From Acidobacteriota bacterium (GTDB taxonomy: Bacteria; Acidobacteriota; Terriglobia; Bryobacterales; Bryobacteraceae), in NCBI GenBank assembly GCA_025352795.1, contig JANXSF010000090.1:56850-120849 (forward strand): a stretch of DNA of 64,000 nucleotides, given 5' to 3'. A program made the translations under genes and the position numbers. Within the stretch, counting starts at the first letter, position 1. Each line of letters begins with the position of its first letter. Under the pieces are notes generated by a model. It was not told where the DNA came from and ran no database searches. It saw nothing but the letters and a program-made list of their open reading frames with translations. Positions 34,377 through 43,514 of the stretch are shown here, in pieces.

Positions 34377-35432
34377 CTAAGCTGGAATGCGTTCGTTCAT
34401 AATGCGATAGATGTAGGCAAGCACTTCGGCGACGGCCCGGTATAAGTGCGGGGGAATCTCTTGACCGATATCCGCTGCTTGATAGAGGGCTTGGGCCAGG
34501 GGTGGATTCTCTACGATCGGAATCTGGTTTTGAATCGCCTGTAGACGAATCCGTTGAGCCATATAGTTCTTCCCTTTGCCGACGACGCGCGGTGCGGCAG
34601 TGGACCCTAGCTCGTAGCGCAGCGCAACTGCATAGTGAGTTGGATTGACGATCACAGCGCTGGCCTTTGCCACATCAGACATCATTCGACGTCGCATAAA
34701 ATCTCTCTGTAACCGCCGGATGCGCGACTTGATTTGTGGACTACCCTCCGATTCTTTGTGCTCGCGCTTTACCTCCTCTTTGGTCATCTTCATTGAATTG
34801 GCCCATTCATAACGTTGCCGCAAGAAATTTCCAAAACCATAGAGCAGAGCAAGCCAGGCGGCTTTGGACAACATGCCATCGATCATTTGCCACCCAGCCA
34901 TACTGGCCGCGATCAACGTCCTGTCGCCTTCGAGAAACTGACTGGACCATAGATCCCGGTAAAACCCATAGGCCAGATAGAATGCGGCGGAGAGCAGAAG
35001 GATGGATTCGACAGTTGAGCTAATGGCATTCTTAGGCATTTGAGCTAGCCGTGGTATTGGGTTAAGCCTTTTCCATTGAGGCAACAAGCGATCTCCCGAG
35101 AACCCGAACTGAGTCAATGTAAGTTGTAAGATCAGAGAAAAAGCGGTTAGCAAAAGGGCTGGAAAAAGGAACAACCGGGCTTGCGCGGTCAGCACTGGGA
35201 CGAAGAAATGGGATGCGTCGGAGAAGGCGTTGGGATTGAAGGCGGTCTTTACTAAAACCCTCAGCATCTTTGCCAGCGCAGTGGCAGCAATGGGGGCTCC
35301 AAAGCTCAATAACAGCATGTATGCGGCCAATTGAACGGCTGGAATCGCCATGCCTGCTGGCGCAAAGTTTCCCTCTTTTCTGGCGTTTTGAAGCCGCCTT
35401 GGCGTCGGTTGTTCAGTGCGGTTTTCAGACAT
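34377..35432 (-). CDS. flhB: FlhB, flagellar export substrate-specificity switch
   Basis: 351 residues: N-terminal RTEQPTPRRLQNARKEG, four transmembrane helices, a basic cytosolic linker (KREHKESEGSPQIKSRIRR), and the autocleavage site NPTH at residues 263-266 inside VIVNPTHYAVALRYE. Self-cleavage between Asn and Pro switches export from hook to filament, in response to FliK (also in this cluster). The start lies directly after the fliR stop. Confidence 0.97.
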   Translation of the reverse strand: MSENRTEQPTPRRLQNARKEGNFAPAGMAIPAVQLAAYMLLLSFGAPIAATALAKMLRVLVKTAFNPNAFSDASHFFVPVLTAQARLFLFPALLLTAFSLILQLTLTQFGFSGDRLLPQWKRLNPIPRLAQMPKNAISSTVESILLLSAAFYLAYGFYRDLWSSQFLEGDRTLIAASMAGWQMIDGMLSKAAWLALLYGFGNFLRQRYEWANSMKMTKEEVKREHKESEGSPQIKSRIRRLQRDFMRRRMMSDVAKASAVIVNPTHYAVALRYELGSTAAPRVVGKGKNYMAQRIRLQAIQNQIPIVENPPLAQALYQAADIGQEIPPHLYRAVAEVLAYIYRIMNERIPA

Positions 35433-36212
35433 CTATAATTTTCCTGGCAAATGCAACAACTGGTTCCACAAACCGAGGGATATCTCCGCAGAAATCCTGT
35501 AACGGGTAACTGCGATGGGCAACACGATTGCTAATCCGACGAAGGAAAGAAGCATCTTGGCGGGCATCGTAAATAGTGCTGTCTGAATTTGCGGCAACAT
35601 TCTGCCAAGAAGTCCCGCCAACACATCCAGCGAAGCCATCGCCGCTACCACAGGAATCGCAAAGGCAAGACCGTTTTGGAAAGAACTTGTAATAGCCCTG
35701 GAAAGGCTTTCCAGAACCTCTCCACGCGCGGTTGTCCAATTGTCGAGCAATGGATTCCCGGCTCTGGCGAACCCTGCGATGATCAGTCTATGAACTCCCA
35801 ATGAGAAAAATAAAAACATACTGAAGAGACTCAACAGCGTTTGGAATACCGTGGAATCGGCATTACTGGAAGGGTCAATGGTGGAGGCGTACGAAAAACC
35901 AGCCTGAAACCCCAGTTGCTGGGCTCCCAGCAGAGTGAACTCTTCGAGCACTTTTACCAATAACCCAAGAACCACTCCCCACAAGGTTTCTCCTACGGCA
36001 AGCAATAAGAAATCGGCCAGAAGGGTTTCGTTCCACTGTCGTTGTCCTAACTGATTCCAAAGTGCCGGGACGAGGGCAAACGCAAGTGAAATGCGCAGGA
36101 AATCCGGGGCGTCTGTCAGGCCAGGTAAAGGTAGGAACAGAAACAGTCCCGCTGAGCGAAAGAGCAACAGTAGATAGCCGAGGATCAGAGGAATTGGAAT
36201 GGACAGGGTCAT
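35433..36212 (-). CDS. fliR: FliR, flagellar export gate protein
   Basis: 259 residues from ATG at 36212, the normal FliR length; the longer open frame upstream overlaps fliQ and has no similarity. Six hydrophobic segments are visible (LILGYLLLLFRSAGLFLFLP, LADFLLLAVGETLWGVVLG and others) with LGFQAGFSYASTIDP, a conserved FliR loop. The start overlaps the fliQ stop (ATGA). With FliP and FliQ it forms the membrane export pore. Confidence 0.95.
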   Translation of the reverse strand: MTLSIPIPLILGYLLLLFRSAGLFLFLPLPGLTDAPDFLRISLAFALVPALWNQLGQRQWNETLLADFLLLAVGETLWGVVLGLLVKVLEEFTLLGAQQLGFQAGFSYASTIDPSSNADSTVFQTLLSLFSMFLFFSLGVHRLIIAGFARAGNPLLDNWTTARGEVLESLSRAITSSFQNGLAFAIPVVAAMASLDVLAGLLGRMLPQIQTALFTMPAKMLLSFVGLAIVLPIAVTRYRISAEISLGLWNQLLHLPGKL

Positions 36213-36478
36213 CGAGTGTAAGGGGTAAAGTCGGAGAATAACCGGATCGTATAAGCCGCGAGTTTTGCGGACATCCAAGGTAGACAGATGACGCTGGCAA
36301 CAAGAAACGCGGTGATTTTTGGCACAAAAGAAAAGGAGCTGTCCTGAAGAGAGGTAGCCACCTGAATGATGTTCATCACCAGGCCTACAACAAATCCAAC
36401 GATCAGCAATGGCGCGGTGACCCAAAAGCATGTCCAGAGGGCGGCGCGAATTAAGTCGGTAGCGGCGTGTGGTGTCAT
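36209..36478 (-). CDS. fliQ: FliQ, flagellar export gate protein
   Basis: 89 residues with two transmembrane hairpin helices (ALWTCFWVTAPLLIVGFVVG and FLVASVICLPWMSAKLAAY) around the conserved SLQDSSFSFVPKI segment. This is the normal FliQ size and layout. It overlaps fliP (ATGA at the start) and fliR (ATGA at the end), so the three gate subunits are translationally coupled. Confidence 0.96.
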   Translation of the reverse strand: MTPHAATDLIRAALWTCFWVTAPLLIVGFVVGLVMNIIQVATSLQDSSFSFVPKITAFLVASVICLPWMSAKLAAYTIRLFSDFTPYTR

Positions 36479-37224
36479 AATTGATTTCGAAAACTCGCAA
36501 GCAGTGACCCGATTACAAGATTCCAGCCATCGACGAGAATAAATAGCAAGATTTTGAATGGTGCCGAGATCATTACTGGCGGGAGTTGTACCATGCCGAT
36601 TGAGACCGTTAGCGAGGCGACGACAACATCGACAATCAGGAAAGGAATGAAGAGGATTGCGCCAATTTGAAAGGAGGTTTTAAGCTCACTGAGCACGTAT
36701 GCAGGGGCGAGCACGATCAATGGCAGATTGTCCTTGTTTGGCGGTGCCGGTGTCGCCGATGCCTTAAGGAATAGTTCAACGTCTTTTTCGCGGACAAAAT
36801 GGGATAGGTAGACACGAATCGGTTTGGACGCTTTTTCAAATGCCTCGTTCATTGTGAGCTGCTGGGCCTCGAAGGGAATCCATGCAGAAGTGTAAACTTC
36901 GGCTGCGAGCGGTTGTATGAGAAGGCAAGTTAGAAACAAGGAGAGTCCGGCAAGAACCTGATTGGATGGTACCGTTTGCGTGCCTAACGCTTGTCTCAAA
37001 AAATGAAGGACAACCACAATTCTCAGGAAAGGAGTCAGCGACATGACTATCGCCGGTAGAATCGTCAGAGCCGTCAGCAAAACGACGATTTGCATAGGCA
37101 CGCCAACGATTTGCGAGTTCAGAGATCCGACTGGTGCTTGTTTGGGTGCGGCAACGGCGATATTGGTGAATACAGCACAAATAACAATGACCCCAAAAGA
37201 TATTCGGCGAAGGAAGGTAAGCAC
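36475..37224 (-). CDS. fliP: FliP, flagellar export gate protein
   Basis: About 249 residues from GTG at 37224, which shares one base with the fliO stop; a longer open frame to 37479 is not supported. Signal-like N-terminus (LRRISFGVIVICAVFTNIAVA), then LSLFLTCLLIQP-type helices and the family segment MSLTPFLRIVVVLHFLRQALGTQTVPSNQ (in part), FILVDGWNLVIGSLLASF at the end. With FliQ and FliR it builds the protein-export channel. Confidence 0.95.
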   Translation of the reverse strand: MLTFLRRISFGVIVICAVFTNIAVAAPKQAPVGSLNSQIVGVPMQIVVLLTALTILPAIVMSLTPFLRIVVVLHFLRQALGTQTVPSNQVLAGLSLFLTCLLIQPLAAEVYTSAWIPFEAQQLTMNEAFEKASKPIRVYLSHFVREKDVELFLKASATPAPPNKDNLPLIVLAPAYVLSELKTSFQIGAILFIPFLIVDVVVASLTVSIGMVQLPPVMISAPFKILLFILVDGWNLVIGSLLASFRNQL

Positions 37225-37442
37225 TAGGCAACCTCCGGGATAGGTGCGGCAAAGCCAGATTGGGCAGAGTGAGAAGTCGGAAAAATCGCTGGGTGCCCGC
37301 CATTTAACAAGACCAGGTAATCCTGTCCGTCGACTCGAACCAAATGCAGACATTGAGCGGGTCCCAGGGACAGCGTTTCGAGCCTCTCCATTCGCCTTGT
37401 GCGCATTGGAATTGAGATGTGAAATTTCTTGAAAAAGTTCAT
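37224..37442 (-). CDS. fliO: FliO-like small protein without transmembrane segment
   Basis: 72 residues between fliN and fliP, the usual fliO position. The segment MERLETLSLGPAQCLHLVRV resembles the cytosolic core of FliO, followed by QDYLVLLNGG. FliO normally starts with a membrane helix and helps FliP assemble; none is visible here. Its start overlaps the fliN stop and its end overlaps the fliP start. The assignment depends on position and a short motif, so it is tentative. Confidence 0.6.
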   Translation of the reverse strand: MNFFKKFHISIPMRTRRMERLETLSLGPAQCLHLVRVDGQDYLVLLNGGHPAIFPTSHSAQSGFAAPIPEVA

Positions 37443-37705
37443 GTTCGGTTTTCCATATCGAAGCCGGTGATGCGAACACCCATTGCCAATTCGATGACTA
37501 CGATTTCTCCATAGCCAACCAGGGCACCACCAATCGAGATATTGATGTTGTCGCCCGCTGAGCTGTTCATCTTAACGACACTTCCTTGTTGAAGCTGAAG
37601 TACCTCGTCAAGAGTCATCATCACCTGGTCAAGATCGACGGAGATTTCCATTGGGATATCTCCGTACATCTGGATTTCTTCAGCGGGCTTAAGCAACTTG
37701 TTCAC
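37439..37705 (-). CDS. fliN: FliN, flagellar motor switch protein (short SpoA domain)
   Basis: 88 residues, almost entirely one SpoA domain: PMEISVDLDQVMMTLDEVLQL, QQGSVVKMNSSAGDNINISI, GGALVGYGEIVVIE and VRITGF. This is the standard short FliN of the C-ring. It directly follows flgE. A second, longer SpoA protein is encoded at 29.7-30.5 kb, so the switch complex here probably uses two different FliN-like subunits. Confidence 0.92.
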   Translation of the reverse strand: MNKLLKPAEEIQMYGDIPMEISVDLDQVMMTLDEVLQLQQGSVVKMNSSAGDNINISIGGALVGYGEIVVIELAMGVRITGFDMENRT

Positions 37706-37709
37706 GGTG

Positions 37710-38954
37710 TTAACGTTTTAGATTGATGGTGTCTTGGCTAAGTTCATCGACTGTCGTAACTGTCTTTGCATTCGCCTGGTAACCACGCTGTAAAATAATC
37801 AAATTCGTGAACTCCCGTGCAATATCGACGTTCGAATTTTCTATTGCGCCGCCGATGATGCTCCCCCTGCCACCGCTGCCGGGAGTACCAACTGCTGGTT
37901 CTGCAGAACGTGCTCCTAGTTGAAAATTATTGTTCCCAACCGCGATCAACGAATTGGGATTTCTTACGGTTGCCATGGCCAACTGTCCAAAAACTGTCTG
38001 CACGCCGTTGGAATATTGAGCGAGGAGTGATCCGCCATCTCCGATAGTGACTTTGGTTAATTGTGCAGTCGGGGATCCGTCCTGAGTGTTGGCGGACACG
38101 GCAGAGGGTTGCGAATATTGGGTTAACTTTGGAGTTTGACCACTATACAGATTCCAGGTGATATTCAAATCGGCTGCGCCGTTTGCAAGTCCCGTGATCG
38201 GGAGTGTGGGAAATGGTCCAACCACTGGAGGAGAAGTCAGTAAACCTGCGCTGCTAAAAGTGAGTGTGCCGGTGACTGGGGTGATAGGACTTGTGACGTC
38301 GGCATTGGGAACGCTTAAGGCATAGCTCCATTCATTTGGATTTGCAGTTTTGTTGAAAGCCACAGAGATGATATGCGAAGCGCCCAGGGAATCGAACACT
38401 TCAAGAGATGTAGAAAAAGTCGTGGCGGGCGGTCCTGCGGTTGCCGCTGAGTTCAAGTTTAAATCTGCTGAAAAGCTGGTGGTTGCAATCGGAGGACGGA
38501 GTGTTCCAATGGGAACGTTCATGTCGCCCGGAGGTCCGCTGGTGGCGAGGGTACCGCCTGATTCCACCCAACCCTGCATCCTTTCTCCAGTGGGAGAAAG
38601 AAGTACACCATTTTTATCTACCTGCAGATTACCGCCTCTGGTATAAAGAGTCGCGTTTTGCGAGTTCTTCACCATCAGGAATCCATCGCCCTGAATTGCC
38701 ACATCCAAGGCACCGCTCGTGTTTTGAACAGAGCCTTGACTAAATTGCCTAAAGGTCAATGGACGGCCAACACCGAAACCTACCTGCGACTCTCCCTGTC
38801 CGCTGAAGCCCGCGGAGTTCATCATTTCAAAAAAGGAAACGGTGTTCTGTTTATAGCCAGTTGTATTCAGATTGGCGAGATTGTTTCCGACGACGTCAAT
38901 AGCCGCCGAATGGGCCGAAAGGGCTGATAGTGCTGTTGATAGTGATCCAAACAT
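37710..38954 (-). CDS. flgE: FlgE, flagellar hook protein
   Basis: 414 residues. The N-terminal rod/hook motif (FGSLSTALSALSAHSAAIDVVGNNLANLNT in part, GYKQNTVSFFEM) and C-terminal helix (NSNVDIAREFTNLIILQRGYQANAKTV in part) frame a variable central domain with DGFLMVKNSQ and YTRGGNLQVDKNG. The hook is the universal joint of the flagellum, and FlgE is exported through the FlhA/FlhB/FliPQR gate. It lies just after flgD, its assembly cap. Confidence 0.96.
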   Translation of the reverse strand: MFGSLSTALSALSAHSAAIDVVGNNLANLNTTGYKQNTVSFFEMMNSAGFSGQGESQVGFGVGRPLTFRQFSQGSVQNTSGALDVAIQGDGFLMVKNSQNATLYTRGGNLQVDKNGVLLSPTGERMQGWVESGGTLATSGPPGDMNVPIGTLRPPIATTSFSADLNLNSAATAGPPATTFSTSLEVFDSLGASHIISVAFNKTANPNEWSYALSVPNADVTSPITPVTGTLTFSSAGLLTSPPVVGPFPTLPITGLANGAADLNITWNLYSGQTPKLTQYSQPSAVSANTQDGSPTAQLTKVTIGDGGSLLAQYSNGVQTVFGQLAMATVRNPNSLIAVGNNNFQLGARSAEPAVGTPGSGGRGSIIGGAIENSNVDIAREFTNLIILQRGYQANAKTVTTVDELSQDTINLKR

Positions 38955-38977
38955 AAAAATAATTGTCCTTTGCGAGC

Positions 38978-39262
38978 CTAATTTGCGGGCAGTGCCTTAG
39001 TGGTTGCGTTGGAGGCAACGGTCTTCATATCATCCAGATCCTGTCGAATACCGACCAGTTGCTCCACTTGTGAAAACTGCGCCAATTGTGCGAGGAACTG
39101 GGTTCCATCCTGGGGATTTAGCGGATTCTGATTCTTGATTTGCGAAACAAGAAGCTTTAGGAAAGTCGTCTTGTCTGAGAGTGGGTCCGGAGCTTTCGCC
39201 GGCGGGGTTACCGCTGGGCTGCTGGCTCCGGCTGGTGATGCAAGCAATGCCATCCTGTTCAT
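38978..39262 (-). CDS. flgD: FlgD, hook cap (short form)
   Basis: 94 residues covering only the conserved N-terminal FlgD part: TTFLKLLVSQIKNQNPLNPQD and TQFLAQLAQFSQVEQLV. The usual C-terminal FlgD Ig/Tudor-like domains (normally bringing the protein to about 220 residues) are absent, and the frame ends naturally in KALPAN. The start overlaps the fliK end by four bases. The short form may be a lineage trait or a truncated cap; the adjacent intergenic space (23 bases) holds no remainder. Confidence 0.9.
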   Translation of the reverse strand: MNRMALLASPAGASSPAVTPPAKAPDPLSDKTTFLKLLVSQIKNQNPLNPQDGTQFLAQLAQFSQVEQLVGIRQDLDDMKTVASNATTKALPAN

Positions 39263-40800
39263 TGGAATAACTCCTTGGTTTGGGAAAGTTTTGGGATCAA
39301 GTTAAATTGCTGTTGCGTTCGATTCCGTCGTTGTTGCGAGGGGGCATCCTGCCCATCCCGACGTGGGGAACCTTGCTGTTTCGAACCAGAGGTATCAGCC
39401 GTTGGTTCAGACAAGTTGGTTGAAATGGTTTGACCCGTGGATGGCAAGCTTGCAGAAACGCGCCACCCGTTTTCAGCGGCTTGACGTTCCAGAGATTTTT
39501 CCAGATGCGGCAGGGCAATTCGCAAAGATTCCCGCAGGTCGGAATCCTGGCCAAGAACTTCCATACGCAGCCCAGAACCATGGAGGTTGAGACGCACTGC
39601 AACATGGGAATTACTTTCTTCCCCGACACGCAATACCAATTGAGAGATTTTGCGCTTGCTCATTGGCACCGCTTCAATTACGGGTTCTGTTGGTCGCACT
39701 GGCATCGACTTTGGCACAAGGTTGGCAGGCGTATTTTTGTTGCCTGCTCCATGGGTTGGGTTAACTCCCAACGATGCGTCAGCTTCTCGAATTTGGCTGC
39801 TCTTGGCAATGGCTCCCTCGTCACCGAGCGGTTCTTTGTCAAATGGTTCTCGTACGCTCCTTTGCTGCCCATTCAAAGACAAATCGATTGCAATGTTTGG
39901 ACTCGAGAAGGCAGATTCTATAGGTTGCAATAAATCGGTAAAAGGGTCGTCTGCCAAGTTCGGTTCTGACGGTAATCCTTGCACGAAGTGAGAACGCAGA
40001 TTGAGTAGCTCATGCATCGATGAGACGGGAGCAGTAGGTTGAAAGCGTAACTCAAAGGCCAAACCTAGTTTGTTGATTGCGACCAATGACTCCCTTAAAA
40101 CTTGGGTCTTTTCGTCAGGGGGGACAGGCATCAATCCTTCTGATATCAATGCAGCGTTCTTGCCTCCTGTAAGTGGTGCTTTTTCCGCTCTGTTTGGACT
40201 AGTTTGAGCCTGAGAAGCGCCGCCTGGTTCTATGAGCGCACTCTGCGGGTTTAGCAATAGTTGGGGTGCCGCAGTGCCTTGCGATTCGGGAGTGACAGCT
40301 TTAGTTTCAGGAAGAGGATCAATTGTCGGACGAAGCAGCGCGCTGGCCGCGGCCATAGCATTCGGAGAACTTTGTTCAGCGGCGGGCGGAGTATCTGGTT
40401 GAAATTCTGGATGCGCGACAGACAGTTCGATTTTAGTATTTAAGAGTGCCTCGTCCATGGTCTGATTGGAAGGTTCCAGATCGCTCTTCCGTTTTGGTAC
40501 TGTAAACGCTCGATTTTTATCGTCGGCAGGCACTTTCGGCGAGACCGTTATTACAGTTGCCCTGTTATTTGCGGACTGCCTGTTGGTGGGCCTTCCCCCT
40601 AGTTCACTTTCATGCCTGGTGGCTTTTGGTAGGACTGCGACGTGAGTTTGCCTTTCTAGCATGTTGCGGAATGGATACCGAGTTGTTATGCCCTTTGCGG
40701 GTGACTCGTTCCCTGTCCCAATCGACAAAGATCTCGAAACCACCTGCGTTGATTTATGGCGCGTTGCAGTGACTGTTTCTTGTGAGAGGGCTCGAATCAT
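39259..40800 (-). CDS. fliK: FliK, hook-length control protein
   Basis: 513 residues of low-complexity, Pro/Ser/Gln-rich sequence followed by a C-terminal Flg_hook domain (about 375-460): RKISQLVLRVGEESNSHVAV, RLNLHGSGLRMEVLGQ, IALPHLEKSLERQ. FliK measures the hook and triggers the FlhB switch. The tail is basic and Gln-rich. It is the first gene of the leftward flagellar operon and diverges from flgF. The N-terminal two thirds are poorly conserved, as expected for this family. Confidence 0.85.
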   Translation of the reverse strand: MIRALSQETVTATRHKSTQVVSRSLSIGTGNESPAKGITTRYPFRNMLERQTHVAVLPKATRHESELGGRPTNRQSANNRATVITVSPKVPADDKNRAFTVPKRKSDLEPSNQTMDEALLNTKIELSVAHPEFQPDTPPAAEQSSPNAMAAASALLRPTIDPLPETKAVTPESQGTAAPQLLLNPQSALIEPGGASQAQTSPNRAEKAPLTGGKNAALISEGLMPVPPDEKTQVLRESLVAINKLGLAFELRFQPTAPVSSMHELLNLRSHFVQGLPSEPNLADDPFTDLLQPIESAFSSPNIAIDLSLNGQQRSVREPFDKEPLGDEGAIAKSSQIREADASLGVNPTHGAGNKNTPANLVPKSMPVRPTEPVIEAVPMSKRKISQLVLRVGEESNSHVAVRLNLHGSGLRMEVLGQDSDLRESLRIALPHLEKSLERQAAENGWRVSASLPSTGQTISTNLSEPTADTSGSKQQGSPRRDGQDAPSQQRRNRTQQQFNLIPKLSQTKELFQ

Positions 40801-40933
40801 ACGAGGGTTCTAATGCATTCGATTTGCCAAAGGGTAAGACGTTGTAATTCAACGAAATCCATGATGATGAACCGTCAAGAAGTTGTCGGTACGATTTCGA
40901 AGTGGCAATTAAATGTCTAAATCGGGAACTTTT

Positions 40934-40948
40934 GGTTCATATTGAACC
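40934..40948. promoter_or_regulatory. Palindrome in the divergent fliK/flgF promoter region
   Basis: GGTTCA-TAT-TGAACC is a perfect six-base inverted repeat with a three-base centre, 67 bases before the flgF start. It lies in the 215-base gap between the two divergent flagellar operons. No convincing sigma-28, sigma-54 or sigma-70 promoter was recognised around it. It could be an operator or chance. Confidence 0.3.
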
Positions 40949-41015
40949 GTAAACGATTACATTTGAAGGCAGACGGAATGGTGAGTGGATTGCAATAGAG
41001 TTGTGGGGAGATGTT

Positions 41016-41756
41016 GTGGATCCACTTTTAACTGCGGCTGCTGGTGGTTTGCGATCACGAAGCGAATCGTTGGATATTCTCGCGAATAATCTTTCGAACG
41101 CCAATACTTCTGGTTTCAAAGGAGATCTCGAACATTTTGCTCCATATATTAGTGCTGGTGCACAAGCTGACCCTGCTTTTTCCATGAACAGTCCCAACTT
41201 GATTCCAGATTTGGACAAGAACTGGATCGATTTTACACAAGGAATAGTAGAACGAACCGACAGGAATCTCGATTTAGCGATTACAGGAAAAGGCTTTTTC
41301 AGTGTCCAAGGTCCACAAGGAAAGCTGTATACAAGGAATGGCAATTTTCAATTGAGTCGAGAGGGTACTGTGACAAGTGCACAAGGGTATACGTTGCTGC
41401 AGACGGATGGGACGGCATTGAAAATTGACCCGACATTGAGCGTGGAGATCGCTTCCAATGGGGAAGTGATTCAGCAGGGTCAACCGGTGGGTACCATCCC
41501 TTTATTTGAACCGAGCGACCCCGAATCAATTTCTAAATTTGGGCTGAACTATTTCAAGTGGAGCGGGCCCACCACCGCTGTAAACGAAATCGCCGTACGG
41601 CAAGGATTTTTAGAAGGTGCCAATGTTTCGCCGGCACAATCTGCGGTCAGGCTAGTCAACATCATGCGTCAATTTGAAAGTTTACAAAAAGCTATTTCAC
41701 TCTCTTCTGAAATGAATCGTCACGCTGTCGAAGAAGTGGCCAAGGTAACAGGATGA
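41016..41756 (+). CDS. flgF: FlgF, proximal rod protein
   Basis: About 246 residues from GTG 41016 (VDPLLTAAAGGLRSRSESLD), with GGGGAG six bases upstream; the open frame five codons earlier has no such support. The rod motif LDILANNLSNANTSGFKGD and the central GKGFFSVQGPQGKLYTRNGNF are typical. The C-terminal helix ends SAVRLVNIMRQFESLQKAI. FlgF is part of the proximal rod. It is first in the rightward rod/ring operon. Confidence 0.94.
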   Translation: MDPLLTAAAGGLRSRSESLDILANNLSNANTSGFKGDLEHFAPYISAGAQADPAFSMNSPNLIPDLDKNWIDFTQGIVERTDRNLDLAITGKGFFSVQGPQGKLYTRNGNFQLSREGTVTSAQGYTLLQTDGTALKIDPTLSVEIASNGEVIQQGQPVGTIPLFEPSDPESISKFGLNYFKWSGPTTAVNEIAVRQGFLEGANVSPAQSAVRLVNIMRQFESLQKAISLSSEMNRHAVEEVAKVTG

Positions 41757-41778
41757 TGAAGTCTATGCGGAGGAAATC

Positions 41779-42570
41779 ATGATTCGAGCACTGTTCAGCG
41801 CCGGTAGCGGCATGAATGCACAGCAGATTAATGTGGATAACATCGCCAACAATCTAGCGAATGCTAACACTACAGGCTTCAAGATGCGTCGGACACAATT
41901 TCAGGATCTGCTTTACCAAAACATGATTCAACCAGGTGCCGCCGGGGGTGCGGAAACAGTGCTTCCTGTGGGGCTACAACTAGGGCTTGGAGTGCGTCCA
42001 GCCGCTACGGAAATGGTTTTCACGCAAGGGAGTTTTCAGCAAACGGACAATCCACTTGATTTAGTTATCGAAGGGAAAGGGTTTTTCCAGATACGCAAGC
42101 CGACCGGTGAGATCGCGTACACCAGAGCTGGGAATTTCCAGCTCAATCGAGACGGAGCCATAGTCAATACCGATGGTTTCATTTTGGAACCACAGATTGC
42201 CATTCCTGCCGAGGCCCAATCGGTTACTGTCGGGCTGGACGGAACGGTGAGCTATACGCAAGCAGGCCAAGCGGCGACGCAGTTAGCGGGTCAGATCCAA
42301 TTGGCTAATTTTGTGAATCCCGGAGGTTTGAACAGTATCGGCAGAAATCTTTTCTCGCCAACGGATGCTTCCGGCGAGGCAGTTGTAGGAAATCCCGGCG
42401 GACAGGAAGGGATGGGCTCCCTGATGCAAGGGTATGTCGAACAATCGAACGTCAGCACAGTAGAGGAGTTCATTCATTTGATCATGGCGCAACGTACTTA
42501 CGAGGCGAATTCCCGAGTCGTGAAGGCTGCTGACGAAATGTATCAACAAGTGAACACTATGACTCGTTAG
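41779..42570 (+). CDS. flgG: FlgG, distal rod protein
   Basis: 263 residues, the standard FlgG length. N-terminal FSAGSGMNAQQINVDNIANN with LANANTTGFKMRRTQFQDLLYQ, central GKGFFQIRKPTGEIAYTRAG, and C-terminal VEQSNVSTVEEFIHLIMAQR followed by YEANSRVVKAADEM. FlgG forms the distal rod inside the P and L rings encoded downstream. It starts 22 bases after flgF. Confidence 0.97.
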   Translation: MIRALFSAGSGMNAQQINVDNIANNLANANTTGFKMRRTQFQDLLYQNMIQPGAAGGAETVLPVGLQLGLGVRPAATEMVFTQGSFQQTDNPLDLVIEGKGFFQIRKPTGEIAYTRAGNFQLNRDGAIVNTDGFILEPQIAIPAEAQSVTVGLDGTVSYTQAGQAATQLAGQIQLANFVNPGGLNSIGRNLFSPTDASGEAVVGNPGGQEGMGSLMQGYVEQSNVSTVEEFIHLIMAQRTYEANSRVVKAADEMYQQVNTMTR

Positions 42571-42578
42571 AGGTATCG

Positions 42579-43514
42579 ATGCGCAACATACTCACTTTGT
42601 TTTTTATTTTCGGGCAATATCAACCGTTGACTGCGGCCAGCGATTCTCCTTGTTTGATGATCAAAGGCAAGTGGGTTACGGCTGGTGACTTGACGACAAG
42701 GATTCCCGAGTTCGCCAACATTGAGCCAGGGATCAAGATATTGGCGGCACCCATCCCATCCATCCGCCGGTTCGTCGCCAACGGAAACTTGGAGCTGCTG
42801 GCGCAGAAACACAATGTTGGTCCTTTGCAGAAAGTCCAATCTATCTGTCTGGAGCAGGCTACCATCGACATCCCTCGTGATCCAATCTTGCAGGCTTTGG
42901 AAGAATCCTTCAAAGGATTGGACGATAGTAAAAGGGGCACATTAGAGCTGTTGAATTATTATCCAAAGCGAGCCCCCGAAGGTACCATTCAGTTCCAGCG
43001 CAATGGCTTACATGCTGCCTGCGTTACAGGAGCTTGTGGTACTTTTCGATGGCGTGGAAGTATGCAGCTTTCTAGTGGGGGGAGTTTACCGCTAACGGCT
43101 GAAGTGCGGCTGATGATGGATGAAACGGCTCCGGTGGCGTCAAGGAATCTAGCTGTTGGCGCGAAAATTGGGCCTCACGATTTTATCTTGTCCGAGAAAC
43201 AGATCTTCTGGCGTCCAAAAACAACGCACCCTACTGGCATCCTGATCGGCCAGATTGTGTGCAAACCGGTGAAATCCGGCGAAGTCATTTCGGCCCAAAG
43301 TGTTCGCATGGCTCGCGAAGTAGAAATTGGAGAGTCGATTGAACTCCAGGTGCATTCCGGAAACCTTCTGTTAGTCACCCAAGCGATTGCCGAAACGGGT
43401 GGACGTACCGGCAGCACGGTGATCGTCTCAAACCCTAATAACAAGAAGAAATTCGCGGCCAAGGTGATCGGCCAGGCTAAAGCTGAGACTACAGCGCAAG
43501 GAGACATGAATTGA
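42579..43514 (+). CDS. flgA: FlgA, P-ring assembly chaperone
   Basis: 311 residues with an N-terminal signal segment. The C-terminal SAF domain is clear: LAVGAKIGPHDFILSEKQI, GQIVCKPVKSGEVISAQSV, GESIELQVHSGNLLLVTQA and a final GSTVIVSNPNNKKKF. FlgA is periplasmic and helps polymerise FlgI into the P ring. It is longer than enterobacterial FlgA because of an N-terminal ~150-residue module of the extended FlgA type. Its end overlaps the flgH TTG start. Confidence 0.9.
   Translation: MRNILTLFFIFGQYQPLTAASDSPCLMIKGKWVTAGDLTTRIPEFANIEPGIKILAAPIPSIRRFVANGNLELLAQKHNVGPLQKVQSICLEQATIDIPRDPILQALEESFKGLDDSKRGTLELLNYYPKRAPEGTIQFQRNGLHAACVTGACGTFRWRGSMQLSSGGSLPLTAEVRLMMDETAPVASRNLAVGAKIGPHDFILSEKQIFWRPKTTHPTGILIGQIVCKPVKSGEVISAQSVRMAREVEIGESIELQVHSGNLLLVTQAIAETGGRTGSTVIVSNPNNKKKFAAKVIGQAKAETTAQGDMN

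Noticed and set aside
36213..36500. Long N-terminal extension of FliR
   Set aside because: It runs through fliQ in another frame; the normal 259-residue FliR begins at 36212.
37225..37479. Long N-terminal extension of FliP
   Set aside because: It covers fliO in another frame; GTG 37224 gives a normal FliP with signal segment.
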